64,000 nucleotides of DNA, taken from NCBI RefSeq assembly GCF_011299595.1, contig NZ_CP049867.1:930001-994000 (forward strand). The letters run 5' to 3'. A program made the position numbers and the translations under genes. The stretch's first letter is position 1; the number at the start of each line of letters is the position of its first letter. This stretch comes from Nocardioides sp. HDW12B. Lineage in GTDB: Bacteria; Actinomycetota; Actinomycetes; Propionibacteriales; Nocardioidaceae. The notes under the pieces were generated by a model, which saw only the letters and a list, made by a program, of their open reading frames with translations, ran no database searches and was not told the DNA's origin. Below are positions 8,605 through 16,660 of this stretch, piece after piece.

Positions 8605-9864
8605 TCAGTCCGCCACGACGTACGTCGACCCCGTCGCCTGTGTCTCGGTCGCGCGCGGGAGTCGGCGGACCGCCGGGGACAGCAGCACCAGGCCGCACAC
8701 GACCATCCAGACGATGCCGGCCGTGACCAGCACCGGCCCGTAGCCGACGTGCTCGCCGAGCGGGCCGAACAGCAGCTGCCCGAGGGGCATGGCGGCGAAC
8801 GACCCCAGGGCGTCGTACGAGAAGGCGCGCGAGAGCTGGCGCTCGTCGATGTGCTCCTGCATGGCGAGGTTCCAGCCCATGTTGAACACCTCGAAGCCGG
8901 CGCCGGCGAGGACCGCGGCCGCCATCAGCACCGGGAGGTGCGCCGCACCGCCGAGCAGGACCAGCGGCACCCCGAACGCCGCGATCGCAGCCATGCCCCA
9001 CAGCAGCGGACGCTGCAGCGGCACCCGCAGCAGCACGGCCGTCATGAGCAGCAGCCCGACCGACTCCGCCGACAGCACGAGCCCCCAGCCGCGGGCGCCG
9101 ATGGTCTCGAGCGCCTGGGCGGGGCCGACCGTCAGCCAGGCGCCGCTGTGGATCGCGTTGAGGAGCGCGAAGCCGAGCACGACCTGCCACAGCCACGGGG
9201 TCGTGCGGAAGAGCGTCCAGCCCTCGCGCAGCTCGGCGACGTGGCTCGGGCGGCCGCCCTCGGGGGCCGGAGGCCGCGGCGGCAGCCGCACCGGCAGGAG
9301 CAGCGCGGCGGCGAGCGCCCAGGCCAGGCCATCGACGGCGAGCGCCCATCCAGGCCCGACGGTGACGACGAGCAGCGCCGCGACGGTGGGGCCGAGGATG
9401 GTGAGGCCGCCGCGGGCCATCGAGATCAGGGCGTTGGCCTGCTGCAGCGACGTGCGGTCGACCAGCTGCGGGGTCATCGCGGCCACGGCCGGGAAGGAGA
9501 TCGCCGACATCGTGCCGGTGATCGCGCTGAGGACCATCAGCCATCCGATCGTGGCGGTGTCGGTCAGGAAGAGAGTGGCCATGACGCCCTGACCGAGCGC
9601 CGAGCCGACGTACGCCGTCCGGATGACCAGCGTCCGCGGCAGCCGGTCGGCGACGACGCCGCCGACGAGGAGAAAGCCGATGAGCGGCACCGTGTGCGCC
9701 GCGAGGACCAGGCCGAGATCGGCGGCGGAGCCGGTCAGCTCGAGCACGCCGAAGGCCAGCGCGACCCCGGCCATGGTGATGCCGAGCAGGTTGACCACCC
9801 GCGAGGCGTAGAACCACGCGAAGCTGCGTTGCCGCAGCGGGGCGACCGCGTCGCGCCACGTCAT
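8605..9864 (-). CDS. MFS transporter
   Basis: 419 residues with about 12 hydrophobic segments. It starts TWRDAVAPLRQRSFAWFYAS, typical of the MFS_3/enterobactin-exporter-like drug efflux subfamily. The loop between helices 2 and 3 carries GGVVADRLPRTLVI, the MFS motif A. It exports an unknown small molecule across the cytoplasmic membrane. The ATG overlaps the stop of the ArsR-family gene upstream (ATGA), so the pair is a translationally coupled regulator-efflux operon, presumably repressed by that regulator until a ligand is present. Confidence 0.9.
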   Translation of the reverse strand: MTWRDAVAPLRQRSFAWFYASRVVNLLGITMAGVALAFGVLELTGSAADLGLVLAAHTVPLIGFLLVGGVVADRLPRTLVIRTAYVGSALGQGVMATLFLTDTATIGWLMVLSAITGTMSAISFPAVAAMTPQLVDRTSLQQANALISMARGGLTILGPTVAALLVVTVGPGWALAVDGLAWALAAALLLPVRLPPRPPAPEGGRPSHVAELREGWTLFRTTPWLWQVVLGFALLNAIHSGAWLTVGPAQALETIGARGWGLVLSAESVGLLLMTAVLLRVPLQRPLLWGMAAIAAFGVPLVLLGGAAHLPVLMAAAVLAGAGFEVFNMGWNLAMQEHIDERQLSRAFSYDALGSFAAMPLGQLLFGPLGEHVGYGPVLVTAGIVWMVVCGLVLLSPAVRRLPRATETQATGSTYVVAD

Positions 9865-10409
9865 GACGGGTCGTGGCGCATCGGGAAGGACGCGATCGTC
9901 AGGCTGACCGGTTCGGTGCCGGGAGAGCGGGGTGGCTGCGCCTGGTCGTGCAGCAGCGAGGTGGCCTGCATGAGCAGGTCGCGGACCTCGACGAAGACCT
10001 CGGGCGTGACCCAGAGCTCGGCGTCGGTCAGCGCGCCGCCCACGTCGGGACGCCGCAGCCGGTGGCGACGCCGCAGCTCCTCGGCGAGCGCGGCCACGGC
10101 GAGCTCGGTGGCCTCGCCGGTCGCGGGGTCGGTGTGGTCCGGGGGCGGCGGCTCCCCGCCCGGGCGGTCCGCGGCGCGCCACGGGTGCCGGTAGCGCTTG
10201 GCCACGCCGCCGCGGATCTTCTCCTCGCCGGCGACCACGATCTCGCCCGCGTCGAGCAGCAGGCGCAGGTGGTACGACGCGTTGGCGTGGGTCACCTCGA
10301 GCTCTCGGGCCACCTCGGCGGCACTCATCTCGGTCCCGGTCAGCAGCGACAGGATGCGGAGGCGCAGCGGATGGGCCAGCGCCCTCAAGGACGGCACGGA
10401 CTCGGACAC
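9861..10409 (-). CDS. ArsR-family helix-turn-helix repressor
   Basis: 182 residues starting SESVPSLRALAHPLRLRILS, the standard ArsR/HTH_20 N-terminus. The recognition part is MSAAEVARELEVTHANASYHLRLLLDAGEIVV. No CxC metal-binding pair is visible, so the inducer is probably organic. The ~90-residue C-terminal extension is unusual for plain ArsR and typical of the winged-helix subgroup paired with MFS exporters. GTG start at 10409 has a GGGAGG site 6-7 bp upstream. The dyad CCAAC-4-GTTGG just before it is a likely autoregulatory operator. Confidence 0.88.
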   Translation of the reverse strand: MSESVPSLRALAHPLRLRILSLLTGTEMSAAEVARELEVTHANASYHLRLLLDAGEIVVAGEEKIRGGVAKRYRHPWRAADRPGGEPPPPDHTDPATGEATELAVAALAEELRRRHRLRRPDVGGALTDAELWVTPEVFVEVRDLLMQATSLLHDQAQPPRSPGTEPVSLTIASFPMRHDPS

Positions 10410-10417
10410 AGGTGACC

Positions 10418-10434
10418 TCCCAACGACTGTTGGA
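10418..10434. promoter_or_regulatory. Candidate operator of the ArsR-MFS operon
   Basis: Inverted repeat CCAAC-GACT-GTTGG lies 10-25 bp upstream of the ArsR start codon, overlapping its ribosome-binding region; a further CTTGTTGGGG half-site lies about 40 bp upstream. Position and symmetry fit repressor autoregulation; binding is inferred only. Confidence 0.45.
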
Positions 10435-10574
10435 CAGTCTGGAGGGCTGTGCGGGCTGCTGTCAAACACTTGTTGGGGGGTGGTGCCGATGTCGGCGCTT
10501 GTCAGCGCTGATCACTGGGGAACATCGACGTCGCCTGGTGACCTCGATCGTCCCTGATCGCCCTCGCCCGCCCG

Positions 10575-10767
10575 GATCCGAGGCTCTCGTCATACGTCCG
10601 GACGGTCTGCGGGGCTCCCGGACCGTCCAGGCGTATGACGAACGCGTGCATGCCTGCTCCGAACCAGCTCGGGACTGGATCGAGGCTCCTCGTCATACGT
10701 CCGGACGGTCTGCGGGGCTCCCGGACCGTGCAAGCGTATGACGAACGCCGGCATACCTGCTCCGAAC
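10575..10767. repeat. Two tandem copies of a ~90-bp palindromic element
   Basis: Copies start at 10575 and 10678 (103 bp apart) and are nearly identical. Each holds a dyad, CGTCATACG ... GGACGGTC facing GACCGTCC ... CGTATGACG, with ~18 of 20 positions paired around an 11-nt loop (TGCGGGGCTCC). The dyads are at 10588-10640 and 10691-10743. Each copy ends in CCTGCTCCGAACC. Differences between copies (GTCCAG versus GTGCAA) fall in the stem. Confidence 0.85.
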
Positions 10768-10807
10768 CGGCCCCAGACCGGCCTCGGAGCGGCCCCAGAC
10801 GGACGAC

Positions 10808-10834
10808 GAGCCCGGACCGTGGCGGTCCGGGCTC
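10808..10834 (-). terminator. Strong hairpin after the secreted-protein gene
   Basis: Perfect 11-bp stem GAGCCCGGACC / GGTCCGGGCTC with a GTGGC loop, about 80 bp after the stop of the leftward gene ending at 10912. There is no U-run, as is common for actinobacterial terminators. Confidence 0.6.
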
Positions 10835-10911
10835 GACGTTCGGTGCTGTCGGCCGACCGGGACGGCTGGCCGCCCGATCGGATCGTGCAGGTGTGGCGCG
10901 GGTGCGCTGTG

Positions 10912-11817
10912 TCAGCCGGTGACCGGGGCGGTGCCGGCAACCGGCGCCGGGGCCGGGGCGGCCGGCGGGGCCGGGGTGTCCACGGCCGGCGCGGCGATCG
11001 CCTCGCCACACGTCGCGTTGGCCACGATGGCCTCCGCACCCGTTGCCTCACCGTCGCCGAGCGTGATCGCCAGGCCGTCGACACTGAAGCCGCCGTCGTC
11101 GGTCGTGGACTGGCGGTTCGCCGTGATGGTGACCAGCGGATTCTCCGGAACGATCGCCTGATTCTGCGCGACCGCTGGGACAGGGACCTGCTGGCCGAGG
11201 AAGCTCAGCCGGGCCAGTTCGACACCCCCCTGGTCGCCTTCGCAGTCGACGCTCAGTACACCGATGCTGACCAGCGGAGCCGTCGGGTCGAAGGAGTCGC
11301 AGAAGCCTTCCAGGTCATCCAGGCCGGCACCCTCGGGTAGAAGGTCGGCCAGGAGGTCGTTCACCTCCGGCGGCACGCCCGGAATGGGCGGCAGCCCCGT
11401 CGCCGGCGGGTCGGGGAGCCCCGCCGTCACCTGGGCGCATCCATCCTCCAGCTGGGTGAGGATCGCCTGCACCTCCGCGGGAAGCTGCTCGCTGCTCGGG
11501 GCAACTTCCAGGTTCGTCAGCTCGACCGAAGCGAAGTCGTCACCGGCCGTCAACTCGCCGATTGTGGCCGAGAGGCCCAACGGGTTCGCCGGGAGAGCGC
11601 CGCCCGTGACCTGCTTGGTCGACCCGTCGGTGCTCTCGACGTACGGCGTCGGAGGGACCGCCTCCTGCCCGCCCGCGGTGGCGGACAGGCCGTACGCCGA
11701 CGACTTGGTGGCGTCGGCGGAGGCGGCTCCCGGCGCGGTGACGAGCAGGCCGACGCCTGCGGTGGCGGCAGCGAGGGCGGTGGCGGTCGCCGTCGCCGCG
11801 AACGAGAGGGTTCTCAT
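10912..11817 (-). CDS. Secreted Ala/Pro-rich protein (choice-of-anchor-like)
   Basis: 301 residues. The signal peptide (RTLSFAATATATALAAATAGVGLLVTAPGAASA) is followed by a mature chain with SAYGLSATAGGQEAVPPTPYVESTD and a long loop rich in Pro and Glu. It ends in an Ala/Pro tail (TPAPPAAPAPAPVAGTAPVTG). Four cysteines (DGCAQ, EGFCD, VDCEG, NATCGE) suggest two disulfides. The overall pattern resembles actinobacterial choice-of-anchor secreted proteins; I cannot name a function. It starts 24 bp after the L,D-transpeptidase stop, so the two are probably cotranscribed and both act in the cell envelope. Confidence 0.72.
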   Translation of the reverse strand: MRTLSFAATATATALAAATAGVGLLVTAPGAASADATKSSAYGLSATAGGQEAVPPTPYVESTDGSTKQVTGGALPANPLGLSATIGELTAGDDFASVELTNLEVAPSSEQLPAEVQAILTQLEDGCAQVTAGLPDPPATGLPPIPGVPPEVNDLLADLLPEGAGLDDLEGFCDSFDPTAPLVSIGVLSVDCEGDQGGVELARLSFLGQQVPVPAVAQNQAIVPENPLVTITANRQSTTDDGGFSVDGLAITLGDGEATGAEAIVANATCGEAIAAPAVDTPAPPAAPAPAPVAGTAPVTG

Positions 11818-11841
11818 GGGTCGTGCCTTTCGTTGGGTTGA

Positions 11842-12693
11842 TCAGCGCTCGTCGACGATGACGAGCGTTCCGAGCGGAACCTGGGTGAGGAGGTCGAGCG
11901 CCTCCGCCGGGACACGGATGCACCCGTGGCTGGCGGCGGTGCCGAAGACGGATTCGTCCGGCCACCCGTGCAGGGCGACGGTCCCGGGGCCGCCGCCGTA
12001 CGAGTCGAGGGTGTCACTGTGCGAGCCCAGCGGCAGGATGATCGGCGAATAGGACTGGTTGTCGTCGATGACCGAGCCGAGCAGGAACGTCCGCCCCGGC
12101 GGTGTCGGGGTCGACGGCTCGCCGATCGCGACGGGCCACGTGCCGAGCGTCGAGCCGTCGTAGACGATGTCGATCGTGCGCGAGGTCAGGTGCACCCGGA
12201 CGACGTACGGGCTGCGGGCGGTCTCCACGCGGCTCTCGCGCAGCCAGCCGCTGGCGCCGTTCGGCCGCGAGGGCAGCAGCACCTTCACCCAGCCGTCCTC
12301 GCGACCCACGACCGGCAGCCAGGTGTCCTGGAACTGCTGCGGCGGCACCTTCGCGAACGGTCGCTTGCCGGGGGTGGCGTAGACCGCCAGCGTCGTCGTC
12401 GGGCGCACCACGTCGCCCTCGGTCTCGGCCAGGGAGCGGTCGAGGGGTGCGTCCGGCAGCGTGGTGTTCGTGGTCGCCGGGGTCAGGGACGCGAGGTCGA
12501 GCGGGGGAGGGGTGGCCTTCTGCATCGTGCGGCCGGGCTCCGAGCGCTGCGCCTTCGGCTTGTCCGCGCGCGCCTCGCGGCGCGGCTGCTCGGCGACCAG
12601 CTCGGAGTCGCCCCCGCGCATGACGCCCAGCGCGCCGGCGGCAGCGAGCACCACCAGCACGGCGACCAGCACCAGCACGCTCGTACGGCGCAC
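11842..12693 (-). CDS. L,D-transpeptidase (YkuD domain), membrane anchored
   Basis: 283 residues. An N-terminal membrane anchor (VLVLVAVLVVLAAAGALGVM) precedes a Pro/Thr-rich linker, an SH3-like stretch (LAVYATPGKRPFAKVP ... WVKVLLPSRPNGASGWL), and a C-terminal YkuD domain with HGWPDESVFGTAASHGCIRV. The catalytic cysteine is about residue 258 in SHGCIR. It forms 3-3 cross-links in peptidoglycan or attaches proteins to it, outside the membrane. GTG start at 12693 has a GGGAGGGAG site 7 bp upstream. A DosR-like box lies ~100 bp upstream. Confidence 0.9.
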   Translation of the reverse strand: MRRTSVLVLVAVLVVLAAAGALGVMRGGDSELVAEQPRREARADKPKAQRSEPGRTMQKATPPPLDLASLTPATTNTTLPDAPLDRSLAETEGDVVRPTTTLAVYATPGKRPFAKVPPQQFQDTWLPVVGREDGWVKVLLPSRPNGASGWLRESRVETARSPYVVRVHLTSRTIDIVYDGSTLGTWPVAIGEPSTPTPPGRTFLLGSVIDDNQSYSPIILPLGSHSDTLDSYGGGPGTVALHGWPDESVFGTAASHGCIRVPAEALDLLTQVPLGTLVIVDER

Positions 12694-12791
12694 CTGCGAC
12701 TCCCTCCCCGGACCTCGCCCCTCGCACGGCCCGGTGACCACCGTCACGGTAAGGCACGACGACCGAGCACGCACGTGGTCAAGGGCGATTC

Positions 12792-12805
12792 GGGACGTTG
12801 GTCCT
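12792..12805. promoter_or_regulatory. DosR-like box
   Basis: GGGAC-GTTG-GTCCT preceded by TTC matches the DevR/DosR consensus (GGGAC-4-GTCCC, flanked by TTS) at nine of ten core positions. It sits in the 195-bp gap between the divergent L,D-transpeptidase and enoyl-CoA hydratase genes. Target direction is not clear. Confidence 0.4.
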
Positions 12806-12888
12806 GCGCGGGCTTCCCGGGCGCCGACCGGCCGCGCCTCGCGCCGCGACCTGCCCCCGGAGCCGCTGACCGGCGCTAGCGTGCCCCC

Positions 12889-13659
12889 ATGAGCCACCTC
12901 GAGGTCCAGACCGCCGGCGGCGTCCGCCGGATCACCTTCACGCGTCCGGAGGCGTTCAACGCCATGAGCGAGGAGATGGCCGCCGGGCTGGTTGACGCTC
13001 TGGACTCGGCCGCCGACGACGAGGCGGTGCGCGTCGTGCTCGTGACCGGCACGGGGGCGGCCTTCAGCGCCGGCGTCGACCTGACCGGGGACGACCCGGT
13101 CACGAACTTCGACGACTCCACGCTCGTGGGCGCCAACACGATCATCCGCAGCGTCACCGGCCTGCCGAAGCCGGTCGTGGCCGGTGTGAACGGCATCGCG
13201 GCCGGGGTGGGGGCCTCGATCGTGTTCGCCTGCGACCTGCAGGTCACCACGTCCTCGGCTGGTTTCCTGCTGGCCTTCAGCCGCATCGGCCTCATGCCCG
13301 ACGGTGGGTCGTCGTTGACGGTGGCCGCCTCCGTCGGCCGCGCGCGGGCGATGCGGCTCGCGCTGCTCGGGGAGACGCTGGGCGCCCAGGAAGCCTTCGA
13401 CGCAGGGCTGGTGAGCCACGTGGTGGCCGACGACGACTACGACGAGCAGCTCGAGAAGGTGGTGTCACGGCTGGCCCGCGGCCCGGCGCTGGCGTTCGCC
13501 CGGACCAAGGACGCCGTCAACACCGCCACCCTCGGCGGCCTCGAGGACGCGCTCGAGCGCGAGCGCGCCGGTCAGGTCGCGCTCTTCGCGACCCACGACG
13601 CCTCGGAGGGCATGAAGGCGTTCGTCGGCAAGCGCCGCGCCGACTTTCAGGGCCGCTAA
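12889..13659 (+). CDS. Enoyl-CoA hydratase/isomerase family protein
   Basis: 256 residues of the crotonase fold: RRITFTRPEAFNAMSEEM, then the oxyanion-hole block GTGAAFSAGVDL and the central GVNGIAAGVGASIVFACDL. The usual catalytic Glu region reads FSRIGLMPDGGSSL, with Asp where hydratases often have the second Glu. This makes an isomerase or other crotonase activity possible. Cytosolic; acts on acyl-CoA thioesters. It stands alone, followed by a long palindrome. Confidence 0.88.
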   Translation: MSHLEVQTAGGVRRITFTRPEAFNAMSEEMAAGLVDALDSAADDEAVRVVLVTGTGAAFSAGVDLTGDDPVTNFDDSTLVGANTIIRSVTGLPKPVVAGVNGIAAGVGASIVFACDLQVTTSSAGFLLAFSRIGLMPDGGSSLTVAASVGRARAMRLALLGETLGAQEAFDAGLVSHVVADDDYDEQLEKVVSRLARGPALAFARTKDAVNTATLGGLEDALERERAGQVALFATHDASEGMKAFVGKRRADFQGR

Positions 13660-13682
13660 CCGCTAGCCCCGCCCCGAGCGTG

Positions 13683-13757
13683 CGGAATCGCGCACAAGTT
13701 CGTGCATGTGACCCCTGAGGCCCTCAGACGTCACATGAGCGGTCTTGTGCGCGGTTC
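13683..13757. terminator. Composite palindrome between convergent genes
   Basis: Nested dyad: CGCGCACAAG (13689-13698) pairs with CTTGTGCGCG (13744-13753) and ATGTGAC (13706-13712) pairs with GTCACAT (13730-13736). They are separated by equal 7-nt internal loops, with CTGAG/CTCAG near the centre. Outer bases GAA/TTC also pair. It lies between the stop codons of the enoyl-CoA hydratase and pncA, so a bidirectional terminator is likely. Confidence 0.6.
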
Positions 13758-13766
13758 TGGCGACCC

Positions 13767-14342
13767 TCAGGCGACGGCCGCGCCGGCGTTCCTGACCTCG
13801 TCGATGGCCGCGGCGGACGTGCCGGGCTGGACACCGGCGCAGAGGTCGGTGAGGACACGGGTCCCGAAGCCCTGCTTGAGCGCGTCGAGCGTGGTCGCCC
13901 GGACGCAGTAGTCGGTGGCGATCCCGCAGATGTCGACGTCGGTCACCTCCTGGCGGCGCAGCCAGTCCGCCAGCGCCACGCCCTCGGCGTCGCTGCCCTC
14001 GAAGCCGGAGTACGCCGCGGCGAACTCGCCCTTGCGGAACACGGCGTCGAACGGCTCGGGGTCGAGGTTGGGGTGGAAGGCCACCCCGTCGGAGCCGGAC
14101 ACGCAGTGCGGCGGCCAGGTGTCGACGAAGTCGGGCGCTGCACTGAAGTGGTGGCCCGGGTCGATGTGGTGGTCCTGGGTGGCGACCGCGACGGCGTACT
14201 CCGGGGCGTCGGGACCGCCGGCCGACCAGCGGTGGAGCAGCTCGGTGATGCGCCTCGCCACGTCCGCACCGCCGAAGACGGGCAGGCTGCCGCCCTCGCA
14301 GAAGTCGTTCTGGACATCGACGACGATGAGTGCGCGCTTCAT
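13767..14342 (-). CDS. pncA: Nicotinamidase / isochorismatase-family amidase
   Basis: 191 residues. Catalytic triad candidates are Asp9 (IVVDVQNDF), Lys104 (VFRKGEFAAAYSGFEG) and Cys146 (GIATDYCVRAT). Metal ligands come from QDHHIDPGHH (about 57-65). It converts nicotinamide to nicotinate for NAD salvage. The next gene upstream, only 33 bp away, is nicotinate phosphoribosyltransferase, which uses the product, so the pair is a salvage operon in the order pncB-pncA. PncA is also the enzyme that activates pyrazinamide in mycobacteria. Confidence 0.93.
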   Translation of the reverse strand: MKRALIVVDVQNDFCEGGSLPVFGGADVARRITELLHRWSAGGPDAPEYAVAVATQDHHIDPGHHFSAAPDFVDTWPPHCVSGSDGVAFHPNLDPEPFDAVFRKGEFAAAYSGFEGSDAEGVALADWLRRQEVTDVDICGIATDYCVRATTLDALKQGFGTRVLTDLCAGVQPGTSAAAIDEVRNAGAAVA

Positions 14343-14375
14343 GGGGTCAGCCTAGACAAGCCGCGCTCGGCGCCG

Positions 14376-15683
14376 TCACCGCGGCAGGAACACGGTGGGC
14401 AGGACCGGCTCGCCACGCGACATCTGCCGCGCCTGCATCGGCAGCTCCTCGCGGGAGGTCCGGTGCCGCTCGCGCCCGGCCTCGAGGCTCTCGCGCCCGA
14501 CCACCTCGCCGTCGCGCACCAGCTCCACCATCAGCGCCCGGTCGTCGCCGTCGTCCACCGGCGGCGTCCCGATGCCGACCATCTCGGCCTCCGCCACGCC
14601 GGCGGCGCTGCGCCGCCGGAGCGCGAACTTGCGGCCCCCCACCGAGATCTTGTCCTTGCTCTTCTTCGCCACGTCGACCATGGCGCCGTCGGCGCCCTCG
14701 CGCGCAACCAGCTTGTAGACGAACCCGCAGGTCGGGTGGCCGCTGCCGGTGACCAGCGAGGTGCCGACGCCGTAGCCGTCGACCGGAGCCGCTGCGAGCG
14801 AGGCGATCGCGTGCTCGTCGAGGTCGGAGGTGACCACGATGCGGGTCGCGTGCGCCCCCAGGGAGTCCAGCTGGGCGCGCACCTGCTGGGCCAGCAGCCC
14901 CAGGTCGCCGGAGTCGATGCGGACGGCGCCCAGCTCGGGCCCGGCGACCTCGACCGCGAGACGGACCGCCTCGGCGATGTCGTAGGTGTCGACCAGCAGC
15001 GTCGTGCCGCGCCCGAGCGAGTCGACCTGCGCGGTGAAGGCGTCACGCTCGGTGTCGTGCAGCAGCGTGAAGCTGTGCGCGCTGGTGCCGGTCGTCGGGA
15101 TGGCGAAGCGCTGCCCTGCGGCGAGGTTCGAGGTCGCGGTGAAACCCGTGAGGTACGCCGCTCGCGCGCACGCGACAGCCGCCTCCTCGTGGGTGCGGCG
15201 CGTCCCCATCTCGATGCAGGGACGCTCGCCGGCGGCCCACGTCATCCGGGAGCCGGCCGAGGCGATCGCCGAGTCGTGGTTGAGGATCGACAGCAGCAGC
15301 GTCTCCAGCACGACCGCCTCGGCGAAGCTCGCCTCGACCACCATCAGCGGCGAGTGCGGGAAGTAGACCTCGCCGTCGGGGTAGCCCCACACGTCGCCGG
15401 TGAAGCGGTAGTCGGCCAGCCAGGCCACCGTCGCCTCGTCGACCACGCCGTTGTCGCGCAGGAACGCCAGCGCCGGCTCGTCGAAGACGAAGCGCCCCAG
15501 GGCGTCGAGGGCGCGCCCGACACCGGCCACCACGCCGTACCGGCGGCCGTCGGGGAGCCGCCGCGGGAAGAGCTCGAAGACCGAGCGGCGCGACGCCGTA
15601 CCGGCCGCGAGGGCGGCCTGCAGCATCGTCAGCTCGTAGTGGTCGGTGAGCAGCGCCGTCGAGGCGCCAGCCGGGTCGCTCAT
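14376..15683 (-). CDS. pncB: Nicotinate phosphoribosyltransferase
   Basis: 435 residues. STALLTDHYELTMLQAAL is the conserved N-terminus; ELFPRRLPDGRRYGVVAG, TRRTHEEAA and the phosphoribosyl-binding block VRIDSGDLGLLAQQVR follow. The C-terminal KISVGGRKFALRR closes the enzyme. It makes nicotinate mononucleotide from nicotinate and PRPP with ATP hydrolysis, in the cytosol. It is upstream of pncA and divergent from clpS across a 56-bp gap that includes CACCCTAGGGTG. The pncB-clpS neighbourhood is conserved in M. tuberculosis. Confidence 0.95.
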   Translation of the reverse strand: MSDPAGASTALLTDHYELTMLQAALAAGTASRRSVFELFPRRLPDGRRYGVVAGVGRALDALGRFVFDEPALAFLRDNGVVDEATVAWLADYRFTGDVWGYPDGEVYFPHSPLMVVEASFAEAVVLETLLLSILNHDSAIASAGSRMTWAAGERPCIEMGTRRTHEEAAVACARAAYLTGFTATSNLAAGQRFAIPTTGTSAHSFTLLHDTERDAFTAQVDSLGRGTTLLVDTYDIAEAVRLAVEVAGPELGAVRIDSGDLGLLAQQVRAQLDSLGAHATRIVVTSDLDEHAIASLAAAPVDGYGVGTSLVTGSGHPTCGFVYKLVAREGADGAMVDVAKKSKDKISVGGRKFALRRRSAAGVAEAEMVGIGTPPVDDGDDRALMVELVRDGEVVGRESLEAGRERHRTSREELPMQARQMSRGEPVLPTVFLPR

Positions 15684-15739
15684 GGACAGCCACCCTAGGG
15701 TGCGGCATCCGGGCGCCGTCGGCCCCTTAGGGTGGACCG

Positions 15740-16036
15740 GTGTCCACGCCCGCTCCCCTGGAGGTCGAGGAGCCCGTCGCCGACGAGCTCACCGCGACCG
15801 ACCGTCCCTGGCAGACGGTGGTCTGGAACGACCCGGTGAACCTGATGTCCTACGTCACCTTCGTGTTCCGGCAGTACTTCGGGTTCACGGAGAAGAAGGC
15901 CGAGAAGCTGATGCTCCAGGTCCACCACGACGGACGCTGCACGGTGTCCTCGGGCAGCCGCGAGGAGATGGAGCGCGACGTCCAGGCCATGCACGAGTAC
16001 GGCCTGTGGGCCACGCTCGAGCGGGCCGAGGGGTGA
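15740..16036 (+). CDS. clpS: ATP-dependent Clp protease adaptor ClpS
   Basis: 98 residues. WQTVVWNDPVNLMSYVTFVF is the ClpS signature that binds ClpC/ClpA and N-degron substrates. The C-terminal AMHEYGLWATLE is also family-typical. It delivers proteins with destabilising N-terminal residues to the Clp protease. GTG start at 15740. The next gene, a DUF2017 protein, starts 4 bp after its stop, an arrangement shared across actinobacteria. Confidence 0.95.
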   Translation: MSTPAPLEVEEPVADELTATDRPWQTVVWNDPVNLMSYVTFVFRQYFGFTEKKAEKLMLQVHHDGRCTVSSGSREEMERDVQAMHEYGLWATLERAEG

Positions 16037-16040
16037 CGGC

Positions 16041-16625
16041 GTGACCGAGGGCTTCCACCCCAGGCGCGGCGGCGGCGTGGTCGCCACCTTCAGCGGCTTC
16101 GAGGCCGACCTGCTGCGCTCGCTGGCCTCCCAGCTCATCGAGCTGCTGCGCAACGAGGCGGCGGTGCCGCACGCCGAGGCCGACCCGCTCGAGGCGCTGC
16201 TCGACTTCACCGGGCCCACGACCGCCCCCGAGGACCCGGTGCTGGCCCGGCTGTTCCCCACCGCCTACCCGCAGGACGAGGAGGCGGCCGGGGAGTTCCG
16301 CCGCTTCACCGAGACCGAGCTGCGTGGCGGCAAGGCGGGCAACGCCGCGGCCGTCATCGACGTCCTCGAGGAGGCCGGGCTGCCCGGTGACCTCGAGGGT
16401 GAGGCGCTCGTCATCGACGTCGAGCTCGACCACGGCGGGGCGATGCAGTGGATGAAGTCGATGACCGACATGCGCCTGGCGCTCGCCAGCCGGCTCGACA
16501 TCACCGAGGGTGACGAGGACTACTGGGACTCGCTGCCCGACGACGACGCCCGCGTCCACGTCCACGACATCTACGACTGGCTCGGGTTCCTCCAGGAGAG
16601 CCTCGTCCGCGCTGTCGCACCCTGA
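16041..16625 (+). CDS. DUF2017 family protein
   Basis: 194 residues. It opens with VVATFSGFEADLLRSLASQLIELL, then has a helix-rich, acidic body ending HVHDIYDWLGFLQESLV. DUF2017 proteins follow clpS in most actinobacteria; their role is unknown but the constant pairing suggests a part in Clp-dependent proteolysis. No transmembrane segment. The gap to the next gene is 35 bp. Confidence 0.88.
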   Translation: MTEGFHPRRGGGVVATFSGFEADLLRSLASQLIELLRNEAAVPHAEADPLEALLDFTGPTTAPEDPVLARLFPTAYPQDEEAAGEFRRFTETELRGGKAGNAAAVIDVLEEAGLPGDLEGEALVIDVELDHGGAMQWMKSMTDMRLALASRLDITEGDEDYWDSLPDDDARVHVHDIYDWLGFLQESLVRAVAP

Positions 16626-16660
16626 TCGGCGTACGCCGCGGCTCCCACTACCCTGGAGCC

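Larger units (their letters stand above)
10410..10911. other. 502-bp gene-free stretch: operator, tandem palindromes, terminator
   Basis: No believable coding sequence. It contains, from left to right, the ArsR operator region, two tandem copies of a ~90-bp palindromic element (10575-10767), and a strong hairpin (10808-10834) after the 3' end of the leftward secreted-protein gene. Confidence 0.75.
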
